From Pleodorina starrii (taxonomy: Eukaryota > Chlorophyta > Chlorophyceae > Chlamydomonadales > Volvocaceae): 64,000 bases of DNA. The notes under the pieces were generated by a model. It saw only the letters and a list, made by a program, of their open reading frames with translations. It was not told where the DNA came from and ran no database searches. How positions within the stretch are numbered: the stretch's first letter is position 1; each line of letters begins with the position of its first letter. The stretch is from the NCBI GenBank assembly GCA_030267565.1, contig BRXU01000053.1, positions 62,001 to 126,000 of the forward strand, written 5' to 3'. A program made the position numbers and the translations under genes. This document shows positions 49,437 to 61,800 of the stretch, piece after piece.

Positions 49437-52400
49437 ATGGCGTGCAGCCCCAAGCGGCCGGACCCCCTCCGAGACGCGGAGGCGCGCGTGCGCGCGCTCA
49501 CGCGCGAGGTCGGAACGCTGCGCGAGGACCTGCGTCGCGAAACCAAAAAGCGGGAGCGCGCTGTGGCGCAGGTATGTGTGGTTTACGCAGAGACGCGCGT
49601 GCGTGTGTGGAGCGGGCGGCCTTCCATCGGCCGCGCGCGAACGCTGGGCTAGTGACGGCCCTCCCGCAGCGCCCACCCCCCGCCCACCCACCCAGCGCCT
49701 CTCCGCTGCGGGGCTCGCGGACCCACAGCCCCGATGGTCTGGTCGATGCGGACACTCCCCGCTTCCATGTCAAAGAACGCCGACTGTGGTGTCCCCAGCA
49801 GCAGCAGCAGCACCCGGACGACGCGTGGTGCACACACCGGCACCGGCACCGGGCAGCGCACTTTCGTCCTTCCGACACCACAACACCATCTCTTTCTGAC
49901 ACCACAACATTATAACACCAATTCGTTACCGATTCGCTACCAGGAGAGACTCTACTTGCAAAGTAGGGTTTCCTCTTCCTCCTCCTGAACTCACGATGAG
50001 TACCACACCGGTCCGTCGAACCCAGTTGAGCGCGCGCGCCGCCCTTTCCCGCCCCTTCTCTCTCCCCCCTCCCCGTTTCATCTCTCCCGACGCAGGCCAA
50101 GGAGAATGAGGAAGCGCGGCGCGCCGCCGACGCCCGCTCGCAGGAGCTGTCGTACAGCAACCGCAAGCTGGCTTCGGAGCTGGATGCGCTGCACGAGGCG
50201 GCGCGGGTGGCGGCGGAGAGGGACCGGCGGGCGCTTCGGAGCCTGAGGGAGGGACTGGCGGCGGTGGAGGAGGCGGTGGCGACGCGCGCGAGAAAGGGTT
50301 TCACACAGGTGAGTGGTGGGTACCTCGACTTGAGCTGGGGGACTGGTGGGCTGTGGACTGTGGACTGGTGGCTGGTGGGGGCGTACGAGCAATGCAGCCG
50401 AAGCGCGAGTGGCCTCCAGCAACTGGGGACGTGATGGCGACGGCGGGATGCGCGGCGGCGGCGGCGGGCGTGGCATGCGAACTACCTGCACCCCTGCCAA
50501 GTCCCCGGCACGCACGTGTGTTTGTGTGTGTGCTTTGTTTGCCGTACACAGGTCCAAATGCTGCACGAGGCGCAGCAGCAGCTCCGTCAGCTGCTCAGCT
50601 CCGCCGCCGCCGCCGCCGCCGTAGACGCGCCGCCGGGGGCGGCCGCCGCCGCCGCCGGCGGCCTCTCCGCCGCCGCGTCGCGCGCCCATCAGCTCCTGAC
50701 GGCATCGCAGTCGTACATCGAGAAGCTGGCGGCGCTGCTCGCCGGCGCCGACGGCGATGACGTAACCGCCGCTTGCGGCGGCAGCGGCGGCGGCGCCGCC
50801 GCCGACGGGGCTGGAGCAGGCTTGATGGCGGAGGCGGTGGAGGGGGGCAGAGGGATGCTGTCGGAGCAGCATCAGGGCGCGACGGCGGAGGCGGTGGAGG
50901 TGGAGGTGGAGATGGATGCTGAGAAGGCGGCTCTGCGGGAGGAGGTGGTGCGGCTGGTGGGGGAGCTGAGGGCGCTGGAGGAGCGGGCGGCGGGTGAGAG
51001 GGGGGCCTTGGGGGTGGGGCCCGTGTGGGAGTGGGAGCGGGGGCGGGCAACAGAGGATACCGCCGGGAGGATACGGTACCGCAGGCGTGTGGGAAGGAGG
51101 CGACGTCAGCGAACGGGCCCGGCAATACGGTACCTACCACCGCATCGTACCTGGGAGTGGGCCCGGTCGGGGCGGGGGAGGGGTCGACCACACGCAGTGC
51201 CGGGGGGGGGCCACACGGGCTTCATGGGGACACGGACACACGAATGCGGAGTTGGGGCGCAGGGGCATCAAAGGGCGCAGGACTTTGCGGATCTGGATCT
51301 CGGTGGGCGAGACTGGGTCGGGGTGGGACCAAGTCAAGGCCAGGAAACGCAGGCAGGCCCCCCTGGGGGGGCTCAGGTGAGGGAAGAAGATGAGGGGAGA
51401 GGGGCGGCCGCGAGGAGCCGACGGGCTGCCCGGTGAGGCTGGTGCTGGTGTCCGGTGTCATGTGCAGAAGCCGGCAACGCCAACAGCTTCACGGCTCTGG
51501 AGCTGGCTCAGTCGCTGCGGGAGGCGCAGGGTGAGCTGGTGCGACTGCGGGCGGAGGTGGCGGGGCTGCACGCGGCGGCGGCGGCGGCGGCGAGGGAGCA
51601 GCAGGCCACGGCGGAGGCGCTGGAGGAGGCGGGCAGGAGGTGAGACCTGCGGACTGCGGACTGCGGTACCTTGTCTATGAACACCACCACCACCACCGGC
51701 GCCACCACTTCCACCGCTTGCGTCGCTTGCGTCGCCTCCTTCCCTGTGGTACCTTCTCTATCTCCACCACCACCATCACCACCGGCACGCCGGCACACCG
51801 AATACCCCTCAGCCAGGGGGCCTCACTGCTCCTCATGGCGGCGCGCTCTGGGCGCCCCTCCTGTGGGCCCCCCGCCACCAGCGTTCGCCCTCCTCCCGCT
51901 TCTGTGTGGGTTGAGCGGCAGCGAGGACCCTCCCCGGCCCCCGTACCCCGGGGGGACAGAGTCGCTCCGGCTACGTGGCCGCGGGTTGTTCATGCGGCTA
52001 TCTTAACCCCCTTCCTTCGTGTGTGTGTTTGCGTGTGCACATGAGGGTTTAGCGAGGGCGGGGCCAGACCTTGAGGAAAGGCCAGCCATGACCCCCTCCC
52101 CCTCCTGCTCCTCCTGCGGGGCCCACTTCGTGTGTGCCTGTGTCTGTATTTGTGCCCCTGGTCCCCTGGTCTCAGGCTGCAGCAGCAGGACCAGCTGCAC
52201 GCTGCGCTGCTGACGTCGGTCCGGGAGCAGGAGGAGGGCAGCATGAGCCTGCTGGGGGAGCTGTCGGCGAGGAGGGTGGAGCTGGAGGCTCAGGTGGGGG
52301 GGGGGGCGGAGCAGAGGTGGGGGGCGGGGCAGAGGTGTGTGTGTGGGGGGAGTTTGTGGCAGGCTGGTGTGTCGCACGCCGCGCAAGCAAGCAGGCAGGC

Positions 52401-52719
52401 AGGCAAGCAATCAGGCGGAGCAGGGCAGCGGACTCGGCGCAAGGAGCAGGCGGGACAGGGGAGGGAGGGACAAGCCGGAGGGACATGGAGGGAGGGGCTG
52501 CAGCACTTGTCACCTGCCGGGTGTGACGCCGGACATGGCGGATATGGTGGGGCGGGGCGGGGCGGGGATGCGAGGGCGGGCCTGCAAGCAGCGCAGGGGC
52601 TCCGTCCATGCCCGAATTCCTGTGCCCCATGCCTGTGCCGCCCTTCCACCTTCCCACCTTCTCCGTCCCTTCGCTGCGGTATCTTTTTTCTTTCCCACCT
52701 TCCATGCCCCGCCCCCCCC

Positions 52720-52750
<31 letters not shown>

Positions 52751-54540
52751 ACCGGCGACGCCACCGCAACGCCGATTGCCGGATGGTGGATGCCACCGGC
52801 GCCGGCCCTCCCCCGCCGTCGTCCAGGTGTCTAGCCTGGTCCAGCAGGCGGGGTCGCTGCAGCAGCGGGTTTCGGAGCTTCTGGAGGAGCGGGCGGGGCT
52901 GGAGGCCATGCTGCAGCAGCGGGAGGAGGAGCTGCGGGCGGCAAAGGTGGGCGGTTGGCGTTTGGGTGCATGCGAGTTGGATGCGGGGCGGGGCAGCGGC
53001 GTCGCTGCGTGCGCGGCGATTGCGTGACGTATCGGAGGGCAGGTGGGCAGACAGGTGGGAAAGCCAGGGACTGGGGCGATGTGGGGGCGACGCGAACAAA
53101 CTCGCATCCACCCCCACCGACCCTCCTTCGAGCCTTCGTGGTTACCCTCCCTCCCTCCCTCCCTCGGGCTTTCAACCGGGCTTTCAACTCGGACCGAACC
53201 GAACCGAATCTCATCAACCCACATCGCCCAAACCCTACCAGGCAAGCATTTTGGAGCAGGGCGCCGACATACGCAGTGCCCTCTCCCTCATCAGCCGACC
53301 CCCGCCCGGCGGCGGCCCAGCGCCACCGCCCGCCGCCACATCGGCGTCAGCGCCGGCGTACGGCCCCCTGGCGGCGCCGGCGGCGGCGTCGCTGGCGTTG
53401 ACGCGCAGCGCGACGGCGCCAGCGGCGGCGGCGAACGGCTCCCTGGACTCTGCATTGGCGGCGGCGCTGGCGCCGTACCATAACGCCAGCGCCGCCATCG
53501 GCTCGGCGCTGGCGGCCGCCGCCGCCATCATCCCGGGCGGCGGCGGCGGCGGAGCAGCAGCAGCGGCAGCGGGTGCAGGTACGGCAGTGTCCTGGCTACA
53601 GCCGGCGGCCAACAGCGGCAATCTTGCGCACGCCCCGCCACCGCCGCCGCCGCCGCCGCTGCTACCATCTTCTTCCTCTGTCCTGGGTCCATCTCAGCTG
53701 CAGCAGCAGCGGCATCAACATCAACATCATCACCACAATCAATATCCGCCGCTGGCCTATCTGCCGCAAAAGCAGCAGCAGCAGCAGGCCCCCGCCCCGG
53801 TGACGCGCCAGCAACAGGCCTTGGCGGACCTCACAGCCGTACTTAGCCAGGGCTTGTCGTACCGCGGCCGGAACCTCGGCGGCGGCGGCGCCGCCGCCGC
53901 CCCTGACGCCGCGGCGGCGGCGGCGGCGACGCAGTCAGCCCGCGGAGTTCAGCCACCATTGATCGGCGGCGGCGGCGGACTGACGCTCGCGCTAGGCGAC
54001 GGCGCCGCCGCCGGGATGGTGGCGAGGGCTCTGCACGGCCGCGGCGGCGGCGCCGTCGCCGTCAAGCCGGTCGCCGCCGCGGCGGCGGGCGAGGCTGGAA
54101 GCCGCTGGGTGGAGGAAAAACCGGGTCCGCAGCCGCTGCAGCAGCGCCAAGCGGCGGCGTCAGCGGCGCGGCGACAAGCGCCCGAGCCCGACGAGGGTCC
54201 GTCGTACGGCGACGGCGCCGCTGAGTGCGGTGGCGAGGCGGCTGCCGGCGCCGCCAGCTGGCGGCCCGGCGGCCGGCGTATGGTTGGCGGCGAGGGGCTG
54301 TTGATACATGCGCTGCAGCAAGGCAGGGATCGAGGACCCACCGGCGGCGCCGGCGGCGGAGGGATGTCGTCCGTGCGCGGGGCGGAAGGTGGGATGCGGC
54401 AGAAGGGCGGGGTCGGCGGCGGCGGCGGCGGTGTGGGTGTCAGCCGGTTGGCTGCGCTCCGGCGGGACATGCAGAGCCTGGATGATGAGATTGCTCAGAT
54501 GGAGGAGTCTCTGGCGGTGGCGGCGAGGAGGACGCGGTAG
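49437..54540 (+). CDS. Coiled-coil, low-complexity protein of unknown function
   Basis: Seven exons join in phase: 49437-49571, 50096-50308, 50552-50993, 51468-51639, 52176-52293, 52827-52946 and 53242-54540, giving 832 residues from ATG to TAG. Residues about 10-400 are heptad-rich coiled coil (for example RVRALTREVGTLREDLRRET and LVQQAGSLQQRVSELLEERA), broken by an Ala/Gly-rich stretch around 130-240. The large last exon encodes an Ala/Gly/Pro/Gln region with a His/Gln run near 554-573. It ends in a short coil (ALRRDMQSLDDEIAQMEESL). There is no signal peptide or enzyme motif. The architecture suggests a structural or scaffold protein, such as a basal-body or flagellar component, but nothing identifies a family. 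A TGTAA at 55055-55059 may be its polyadenylation signal. The gene model is stronger than any functional guess. Confidence 0.8.
52712..52752. repeat. Homopolymer C tract followed by CA repeat
   Basis: About 25 consecutive C residues (52712-52736) run into a CA repeat inside intron 5 of the coiled-coil gene. Such a tract is prone to length error in sequencing. Confidence 0.9.
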
Positions 54541-55842
54541 CGGTGGGGGAGGAGGTGGGGAGAGAGAGGTTGAGGCGGGGCCTTGTCCCGAGGCAGGCGT
54601 GGGACGGGAAAGCGCGGTGGTTCCTTGAAGAGGCGGGGGCGGGGGGCGGGGGCGGGCGTCTCACCCCACCCCACCGTGTGCCCCTGGTTGCATCTGGCTG
54701 CTCGGAGGAGCAGAAGGTTGGGGCTTAGGGCCTGGGCGGGTGGCTCCTCCCCGACAGCCAACACTGATCTTCCAGTCCAGCCAAGCCCGGCCCGGCCCAG
54801 CGCGATCTGCAGGGCGCGAGCGGACTGTAGGGTGGCTGTAGGGCGGTGGTCCAGGGGGATAAGGTGGTGGCGGATTCTTCTGGCGGTCGGTGGGGTGAAT
54901 GCGTGTGTGTGTGTGGCTGTACTGTACCGCCTACCGCGCCTGGTGTTTCGGAGGGCGGTGCATTTCGCGCACTGCTGCCCGGGTGTTGCCAGATGACAGC
55001 AGGTACGGCCAGTTGGTTCGACTGGCTCTATCAGCCCAGCAATACGTAGCCTATTGTAAGACCCGGTGCTTGGAAGAAAACGATATGGCTCGCTTGTGTC
55101 TCGGCTGTGTGTGTTTGTGTGTGTGTGGAAGGAAGGAATTCGTCAACTCGAGGATGGTGCGCGACGCGCTGTGTGGTGTGAAAGGAGCGGACAGCACGGC
55201 TGAGGAGCTCGTAAAAAATAAGCGCCCGGGAGCTCTGTTGGGTAGGCACGTCAGGGGAGGGGAAGGGGGTGCAGCAGCCGGGTATGCAGGTGTGGTGCGG
55301 GGGCTGTATCGCTCGGTCCTCTGATGTGGGTTTTGGAGGGGAGGCAGGGCAGCCGCCCCGCCCGGGCTGTGTGCGGGCAGCGAGCGACGGTGGCTCGTGG
55401 GGGTTTTGCCTGTAGGTGACAGAGGGGGAGATGATTAGGTGGGGGAAAGGGAAGCGACAGAATGGGGGCGGGGGAAGGGAGGGCAGGAAGAGCAGGACAC
55501 GTGGCAAGTCCATTCAAAAACGTACATCCGCCGTACAATGACTCTTTAACTAGACTCTCGTTCATCGCGCCTTGCACGAGACGTTGATAAATGCTATGTC
55601 GGCGGGGATCGCACATGTATGTGCGAGAAGGTGCGTGTGTTTAGTAATTCCAGTAAAATAGTCAACGGGCTTACGCAGGCTTCGCAGCACGTTGGGCGCG
55701 AGCTTTACTTGATTTACCAGATTTACTCGACGCGACCACGCGTTAAATCTTGCACACCAAGCGAAGCCTTCGGGCCTGTTCCCGCGCGCGACTCTGCTGT
55801 AACGCTTGCACGAAAGCCAGCCCGAAAGCGGTCGGCGCGGCA
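54541..55842. other. Intergenic region between coiled-coil gene and cycloartenol synthase
   Basis: No gene recognised. The first 500 bp is probably the 3' untranslated region of the upstream gene, ending near TGTAA at 55055-55059. The remainder should contain the promoter of the sterol gene. The part between 55.5 and 55.75 kb is less GC-rich, but no clear TATA element was identified. Confidence 0.5.
55055..55059 (+). terminator. Candidate polyadenylation signal TGTAA
   Basis: TGTAA is the dominant polyadenylation signal in volvocine algae. This copy is the first one noticed downstream of the coiled-coil gene, about 515 nt after its stop codon. Confidence 0.45.
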
Positions 55843-58800
55843 ATGTGGAAGTTCGTAAGCGCCGGGAACAGCGGCGGCAACCCGTTATTGCGCTCGCTGA
55901 ACGGCAACAAGGGTCGGCAGACGTGGGAATTCGATGAGAAGGCCGGAACGCCCGAGCAGCGCGCGCAGGCGGAGCGCCTTCGCGCCGACTTCACGGCAAA
56001 CAAGGACAAGCAGCACCACTCCGCCGACGAGCTGCTGAGGCTGCAGTGCGCGGACCGCATCCGCGCCAAGCAGCATGCCCCGCCATCCGGCGATGTGCCG
56101 GAGCAGCTCACGCCCGAGCGCGTCGAGTCGCACCTCAACGGCGCCATCAGCTTCTACGAATGCCTGCAGCAGGAGGACGGGCACTGGCCAGGCGACTACG
56201 GCGGCCCGATGTTCCTGCTGCCCGGGCTGGTCATCGCATTGTATACCACCGGCGTCCTGGACCAGGTCCGACGCCCTCCTAGACGGACGCCTGCGAAAAA
56301 CCACCCTGGCTCTTGAGTCGTGCATTTCAGTCGTGCAGGGAGAGGGGAATAGAGAGAGGGAGAGGGGGGAAGAGAGGGGGGAGGGAGAGCGCCAACCTTC
56401 CCGTGACGTGGCAGGCGTTGTGGGCTGCAGGGGGTTGTGGCGGGGGGCATTGGCTGACTGGCCAGTGGTGCCATCGTCGGGCTCGCCGCGTGAGGTTCTC
56501 CTCGGGGCCCATACCCAGCAGCCTGTGGAGGCATCCTCTGCGGCGCGCGCAGCCAGCCGTGCGCTTGCGAGCGGGGTTGAGGTGAGGGGAGGGGAGGTGG
56601 GGGCCGTGTAACCCACCGCCCACTTCCCCTCCGGTGCCTGTGCCGGTGCCGGTGGGGAGCTCCGTCGTCAGCAGCCCAGCACCCAGGTCGGCCGGGGGCA
56701 AGACGTGGAGAGGGGGTCGGCGGCCTTCAAAGCCACCTGCTCGCCTGGCCACACCCCTAGGCGATACGCCACACCCACCACCCCACCCCCACCTCAAAAC
56801 CCCCCAGTTCTTTCGTCGGGAGGCTTGACAGGAATCCAGTCGACCTTTAGAGTACAACGTCCGCAGGGCTTCTTGTTTCATTCTTGCAAATTCACTCTTC
56901 ACACGCCCCCCCCAGCCGCTACCTCCCAACCCACACCCCCCTGCACCCACCCCCCTTGCTGTTGGTGTTGGTGTTGGTGTTGACTCCTGCAGGTGTTGAC
57001 CCCGCATCACAAGGCAGAGGCGCTGCGCTACCTGACCAACCACCAGAACGCCGACGGCGGCTTCGGACTGCACATCGAGGGGGAGTCAACCATGTTTGGA
57101 ACCGGACTCAAGTGGGTGTACTACATTGTACTGCACTGTACTATACTGTACTGCATGGTCCGCAGCCCGGGGGGGGGCGAGACGAGGGGAGGGGAGGGCT
57201 CAGGCTGGCGGCGCGAGGGTGGGATACTGGGGTTTGGGGGCGCTCTGGGGGCTTGCTTCCCGGGCCCCCCTCTCCGCCTGGTCCTCTGCTCCCATTCTCA
57301 CCCCTGCCCTTTCCCCTGCCGGTTCCCCCTTCCAAACCCCAAAACACACACACACACGCACACACACACACACACGCACACGCAGCTACGTCATGGCCCG
57401 ACTGTTGGGTGCGGGCCCCGAGGAGGATCTCACTCGGAGAGCCCGGGAGTGGGTGAGTGGGGGGAGGGGGCCGGGTGGGTGAGTGGGGGAGGGGGTGGGT
57501 GGCGGAGTGCTTCCTTTCGAGGATGAGTTTGGGGGGTGATGGGGTGGAGTGGGCAACCCTTCACCAGCCCTTCACCAACCCACTGTTCCCCCATATTTCC
57601 GTGAGCCAGTTAGTGAGCTGTTCTGGCCTGTTCTTCCCTACCTCCCCCCTCTGCCCCCCATCCCATCCCATCCCATCCCCCCTCCTCCCTCCCTCGTCCT
57701 CTCTCCCTCCGTCCTCCCTCCCCTTCCTGCAGATTCACGCCCGCGGCGGCGCCACCTTCATTACCAGTTGGGGCAAGTTCTGGTTGGCAGTCCTCGGGGT
57801 GTACGACTGGGACGGCATGAACCCCCTGACGCCGGAGATGTGGCTGCTGCCGTACAGCAAATGGAGCGGCATCGGCTACCTGCACCCGGGCAGGTTCTGG
57901 TGCCACTGCCGCATGGTGGGTTGGCGGTTGGTCGGTTGGTGGTTGAGGGTGGTTGGACATTGGGCGGTTGGTGGTTGGTTGGTAGCAAAGGGTAGCAAAG
58001 GGCTGGCGGGGCGGGGTTGGTGGGGCGGTTGGTGGGGGTTTGGTCGATGTGCGGAGGAGTTTCCCCGCCCCGCCCCACCGGTTTGCGACGGGGCGGGCTG
58101 GGGCGGCGGGTCCGCACTTTCGAAGCTCTGCTCGACCTCGGCCGGGTCTCACCCTCCCCCCCTCCCCCCCTCCCTCCCTCTGTCTGTCTCCCCTCCCCTC
58201 CCCGCCGTGATGGGGCCATCGCTGCCGCCCCGCCTTAAACGGTTGCCGTACCGTACGGCAGGTGTACCTGCCCATGAGCTACGTGTACGGCAAGCGCGGC
58301 ACGTGCAAGGAGACGCCGCTGACGGCCGCTATCCGGTACGAGGGGGGGCGGTTGGTGGTTGGGCGGTTAGGTGGTTGGGTGAAGGCACGAGAGGGAAAGG
58401 TGCGCAGCGGTTGGACGAGATAGAACAGCCAGGGCACCCCGCGGCCTCCCCCTTACCCCCGCACTCCACCCCCACCCACCCAGGCGGGAGCTGTACCCGA
58501 TGTCGTACGACAAGATCGATTGGAACGCCGCTCGCAATCAGTGCGCCAAGGAGGACCTCTACTACCCCCACCCGCTGGTGCAGGTGCGGGTGTGTGGGGG
58601 GGGGGGGCGGGGGTTTGGGGGGGTCAGGGAGTGATAAGCTCCTTTATAAAACAATGAGTCACTGCGGACGTTGTTGAAGCCGCTGAACCTCCGAAACTGT
58701 TAGCTGTAACCCACCCATTCCCATACATTACCGACATTGATGCTTGACCAGTGGTAGCGCCGACCCGTCGTCTCGACGGTCTCGGTTTGGGGGGGGGGAT

Positions 58801-61800
58801 GCGGGGCAGAGGAGGAGAGATGTGATGGGGTGGGGGTGGAGGGAGGGTTGGCCTCCCGGGGGGTGCTCTCCGCATGAAATGGAAGTCGGGGAGGACGGGG
58901 CAGGGAGGGTGCTCCTGTGTGGTTGAGGGGTTATTCACGTGTAGGCCGGAGCCGGAGCGGGGGGCGAGGTGAAGGGCCGGCGAGGCTGGGGGGCGGGGAA
59001 GGGAGCGGAGCGGAGCGGAGGGCCTCCCTCTCGCAATCTCTCAAAGAAGGGGTGGGTTGGCGTAGCAGGCCTGTTGGGCCATTGTGGTGGTGGTGGTGGT
59101 GGTGGTAGTGGTCTCTGGTCTGGCAGGCGCTGTGTGTGTTGGGGAGGAGGGGGGGCAGGGCACCTGTTCCTTCACCCCCTCTCCGTCCCTCACCCCACCC
59201 CAGTCAGGACACTCCGGACACGCTCCTCCCGCTCCTCCCCCGTCGACCTCCCCTTTCCCCTCCCCTCCCCCCCCTTCCCAGGACGTGTTGTGGTGGGTGT
59301 TGTACAAGGCGGAGAATGTGCTCCAGGGGAGCTTCCTGCGCCGCATGGCACTGGCCGAGTGCATGAAACACATCCACTATGAGGTGAGGTCTGAGGTCTG
59401 AGGGGGTGTGTGGGTGTGTGTATGTGTATGTGTGTTTGCGGGGGAGGGTGGTGTCTAGGCGCGTATCGGGTGGGTTTAGGGGGCTTGCTACCGCCACCGC
59501 CACCGCACGTGTTCCGCACCCCGCGCGCGGTCAACTCCCACACGTACGACATACACGTACGACATGTACGACACGCAGGACGAGAACACCCGCTACGTGG
59601 ACATCGGTCCAGTCAACAAGGTGATCAACATGCTGTGCTGCTGGCTGGAGGAGCCCGAGGGAGCGGCATTCAAAAAGTGGGTTATGTGTGTTTGTTTAAG
59701 TGTATCTCCCAATCCCCGCCCTCCCCCACACCGTATTCAATAATGGGGAGGGCGGGATGGGGGTCGGGGGGCTCTGGTGATGTAGATGCACAACCGGGCG
59801 GGCAAGTGAGTGAGTGAGCGAGTGAGTGAGTGAGTGAGTGAGTGAGCGAGTGTGGTTCTTGCAGCGGGATAGGGCGGCATAGAGGGGCCAAGAGCGAATC
59901 ATTGTCAGAAAGCTGTGTGTCTGGGAGTGGGGGGGGGCTTGAGGGGGGCAACGGGGGAAGGAGGGCATCAGTGCATCAGCATCAGTTGTGGCCCTCTCCA
60001 ACCCTCCACCCAACCCCAACGCCCCCCCTCTCCCCGTGTCGACCGGCCCCCCCTCCCTGTCGTACTGCCGTACCCCAGGCACCTCCCCCGCATCCACGAC
60101 TATCTGTGGTTGGCGGAGGATGGTCTCAAGATGCAGGGTTACAACGGAAGCCAGCTGTGGGACACATCGTTTGCCGTACAGGTGCGTGCGTGTGCGTGTG
60201 TGTGTATGAGCGGGTGTGTAAGCGGGTGTGTAGGCGGGTGTGTGCGTGTGCACCTCAGCCTGCCGTGTCAGCGAACCCACCCACCGCCTCCGTCGTCTCC
60301 CCCTCCTCCCCCTCTCCCTCCTCCTCCTCCTCCACCTGCTCCGCAGCCTCCCTAGTTCTATCCCCCTGCCCCCGATCCGTGTCCCGATCCTGGGCCCAAA
60401 TCCTGTGCTCCGAAACCTCGTCCCGATCCTGGGCCCGGGCCCTCCAATCCCTCCAAAACCCTGAAACCCTAAAACCCTAAAACCCCGGCTACTCAGGCCA
60501 TCGCCGAGAGCGGGCTGTTGGAGGTGTCGGCCCGCTGCCTGGCGAAGGCGCACGAATACGTGGAGCAGTCGCAGGTGCGTGGATGTGGGTGTGTGTGTGG
60601 GGGGGGGAAGAGGTCCGCGGGATGTGTGGGTGGGTGGGTATGGGTGTGTGTGTGTGTTTGGATCTTGTTCAACACCTTCTACCCCCCCCCTAATCCGCCC
60701 GGGTACCTCTCCCCCCTTAATCCCATCCCCCCGGGGGTGCCCGCAGGTTATTGAGGAGGCTGAGCCCCCCCTGTCCTCCTTCTACCGCCACATCTCCAAG
60801 GGTGCCTGGCCCTTCTCCAGCAGGGATCACGGCTGGCCCATCTCGGACTGCTCCTCGGAGGGACTCAAGGCGGCGCTCACACTGGCGGGGCTGTCCGCGG
60901 AGAAGGTGCGTGTGTGTATGGGGGGGGTGTCGTGTGTGCGTGTGTGTGTGTGGGGGTTATCCACGTATAGGCCGGAGCCCGTAAACGGTATCAACGGTGT
61001 GTGTGTGTGGGGGGGGAGAATAGGCTGGGGGGGGAGGAGGTTGGGGGGAGGGGAGGGAGGAGATTGCAGCGCTCGTTGGTCCCCTCTAACCCCCGTTCCT
61101 CGTCCCCTCTTCCCCCCACCCCCGGTCCCCCTCCGCCACCTTACCCCTCCCCCGTGGTCCCCCGTTTCCCCCCCGTCCCCGACCCGTGGGTCAGGTGGGC
61201 GAGCCCATCCCCGCGGAGCGGTTGTACGACTGCGTCAACGTCATCTTGTCGTACCAGAACAGCGATGGCGGCATGGCGACGTACGAAAACACGCGGTCGT
61301 TCCACTGGCTCGAGGTGAGGGTGCGGGAAGAAGGAAGGGGAAAGGGAGGGCGGTGTGTGTTTTCCGTATTGTCCGTTTTTCCGTGTTTTCGTAAAGTAAA
61401 GGGGCTTCTGAATGACTGGGTTGTGAACAGGGGCAGTGAACAGAAGGGCCCTAACTCATTCAGAACTAGAACGAATGCGCCGCGCCGCAATCACATCACC
61501 CCGCCCTTGCTTCGATCTCTGGTTTGCCGTATCGCGTACGAACTGTACGGTAGGTCTTCCCTCGTCTTTACCCTTGCCCTCCCCCCTCCTCGTCCGTACA
61601 TTTATTTCTGTGAATGGCGCAGATCCTGAATCCGGCTGAGACGTTCGGCGACATCATCGTCGACTATTCGTACGTCGAGTGTACGAGCGCCTGCATAACC
61701 GCGCTGTGCGCGTTCCGCAAGTAAGTTGGTTGGTCGGCGTTAGTTGGCGTTATGGTTCGCTTTGGGTCGGTTGGTTGGCTGGTTGTGGTTGGCTCAGCTA

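Noticed and set aside
61500..61570. tRNA or small structured RNA suggested by GTACG-rich inverted words
   Set aside because: No A and B box or cloverleaf could be built. The words belong to the dispersed GCCGTAC motif of introns.
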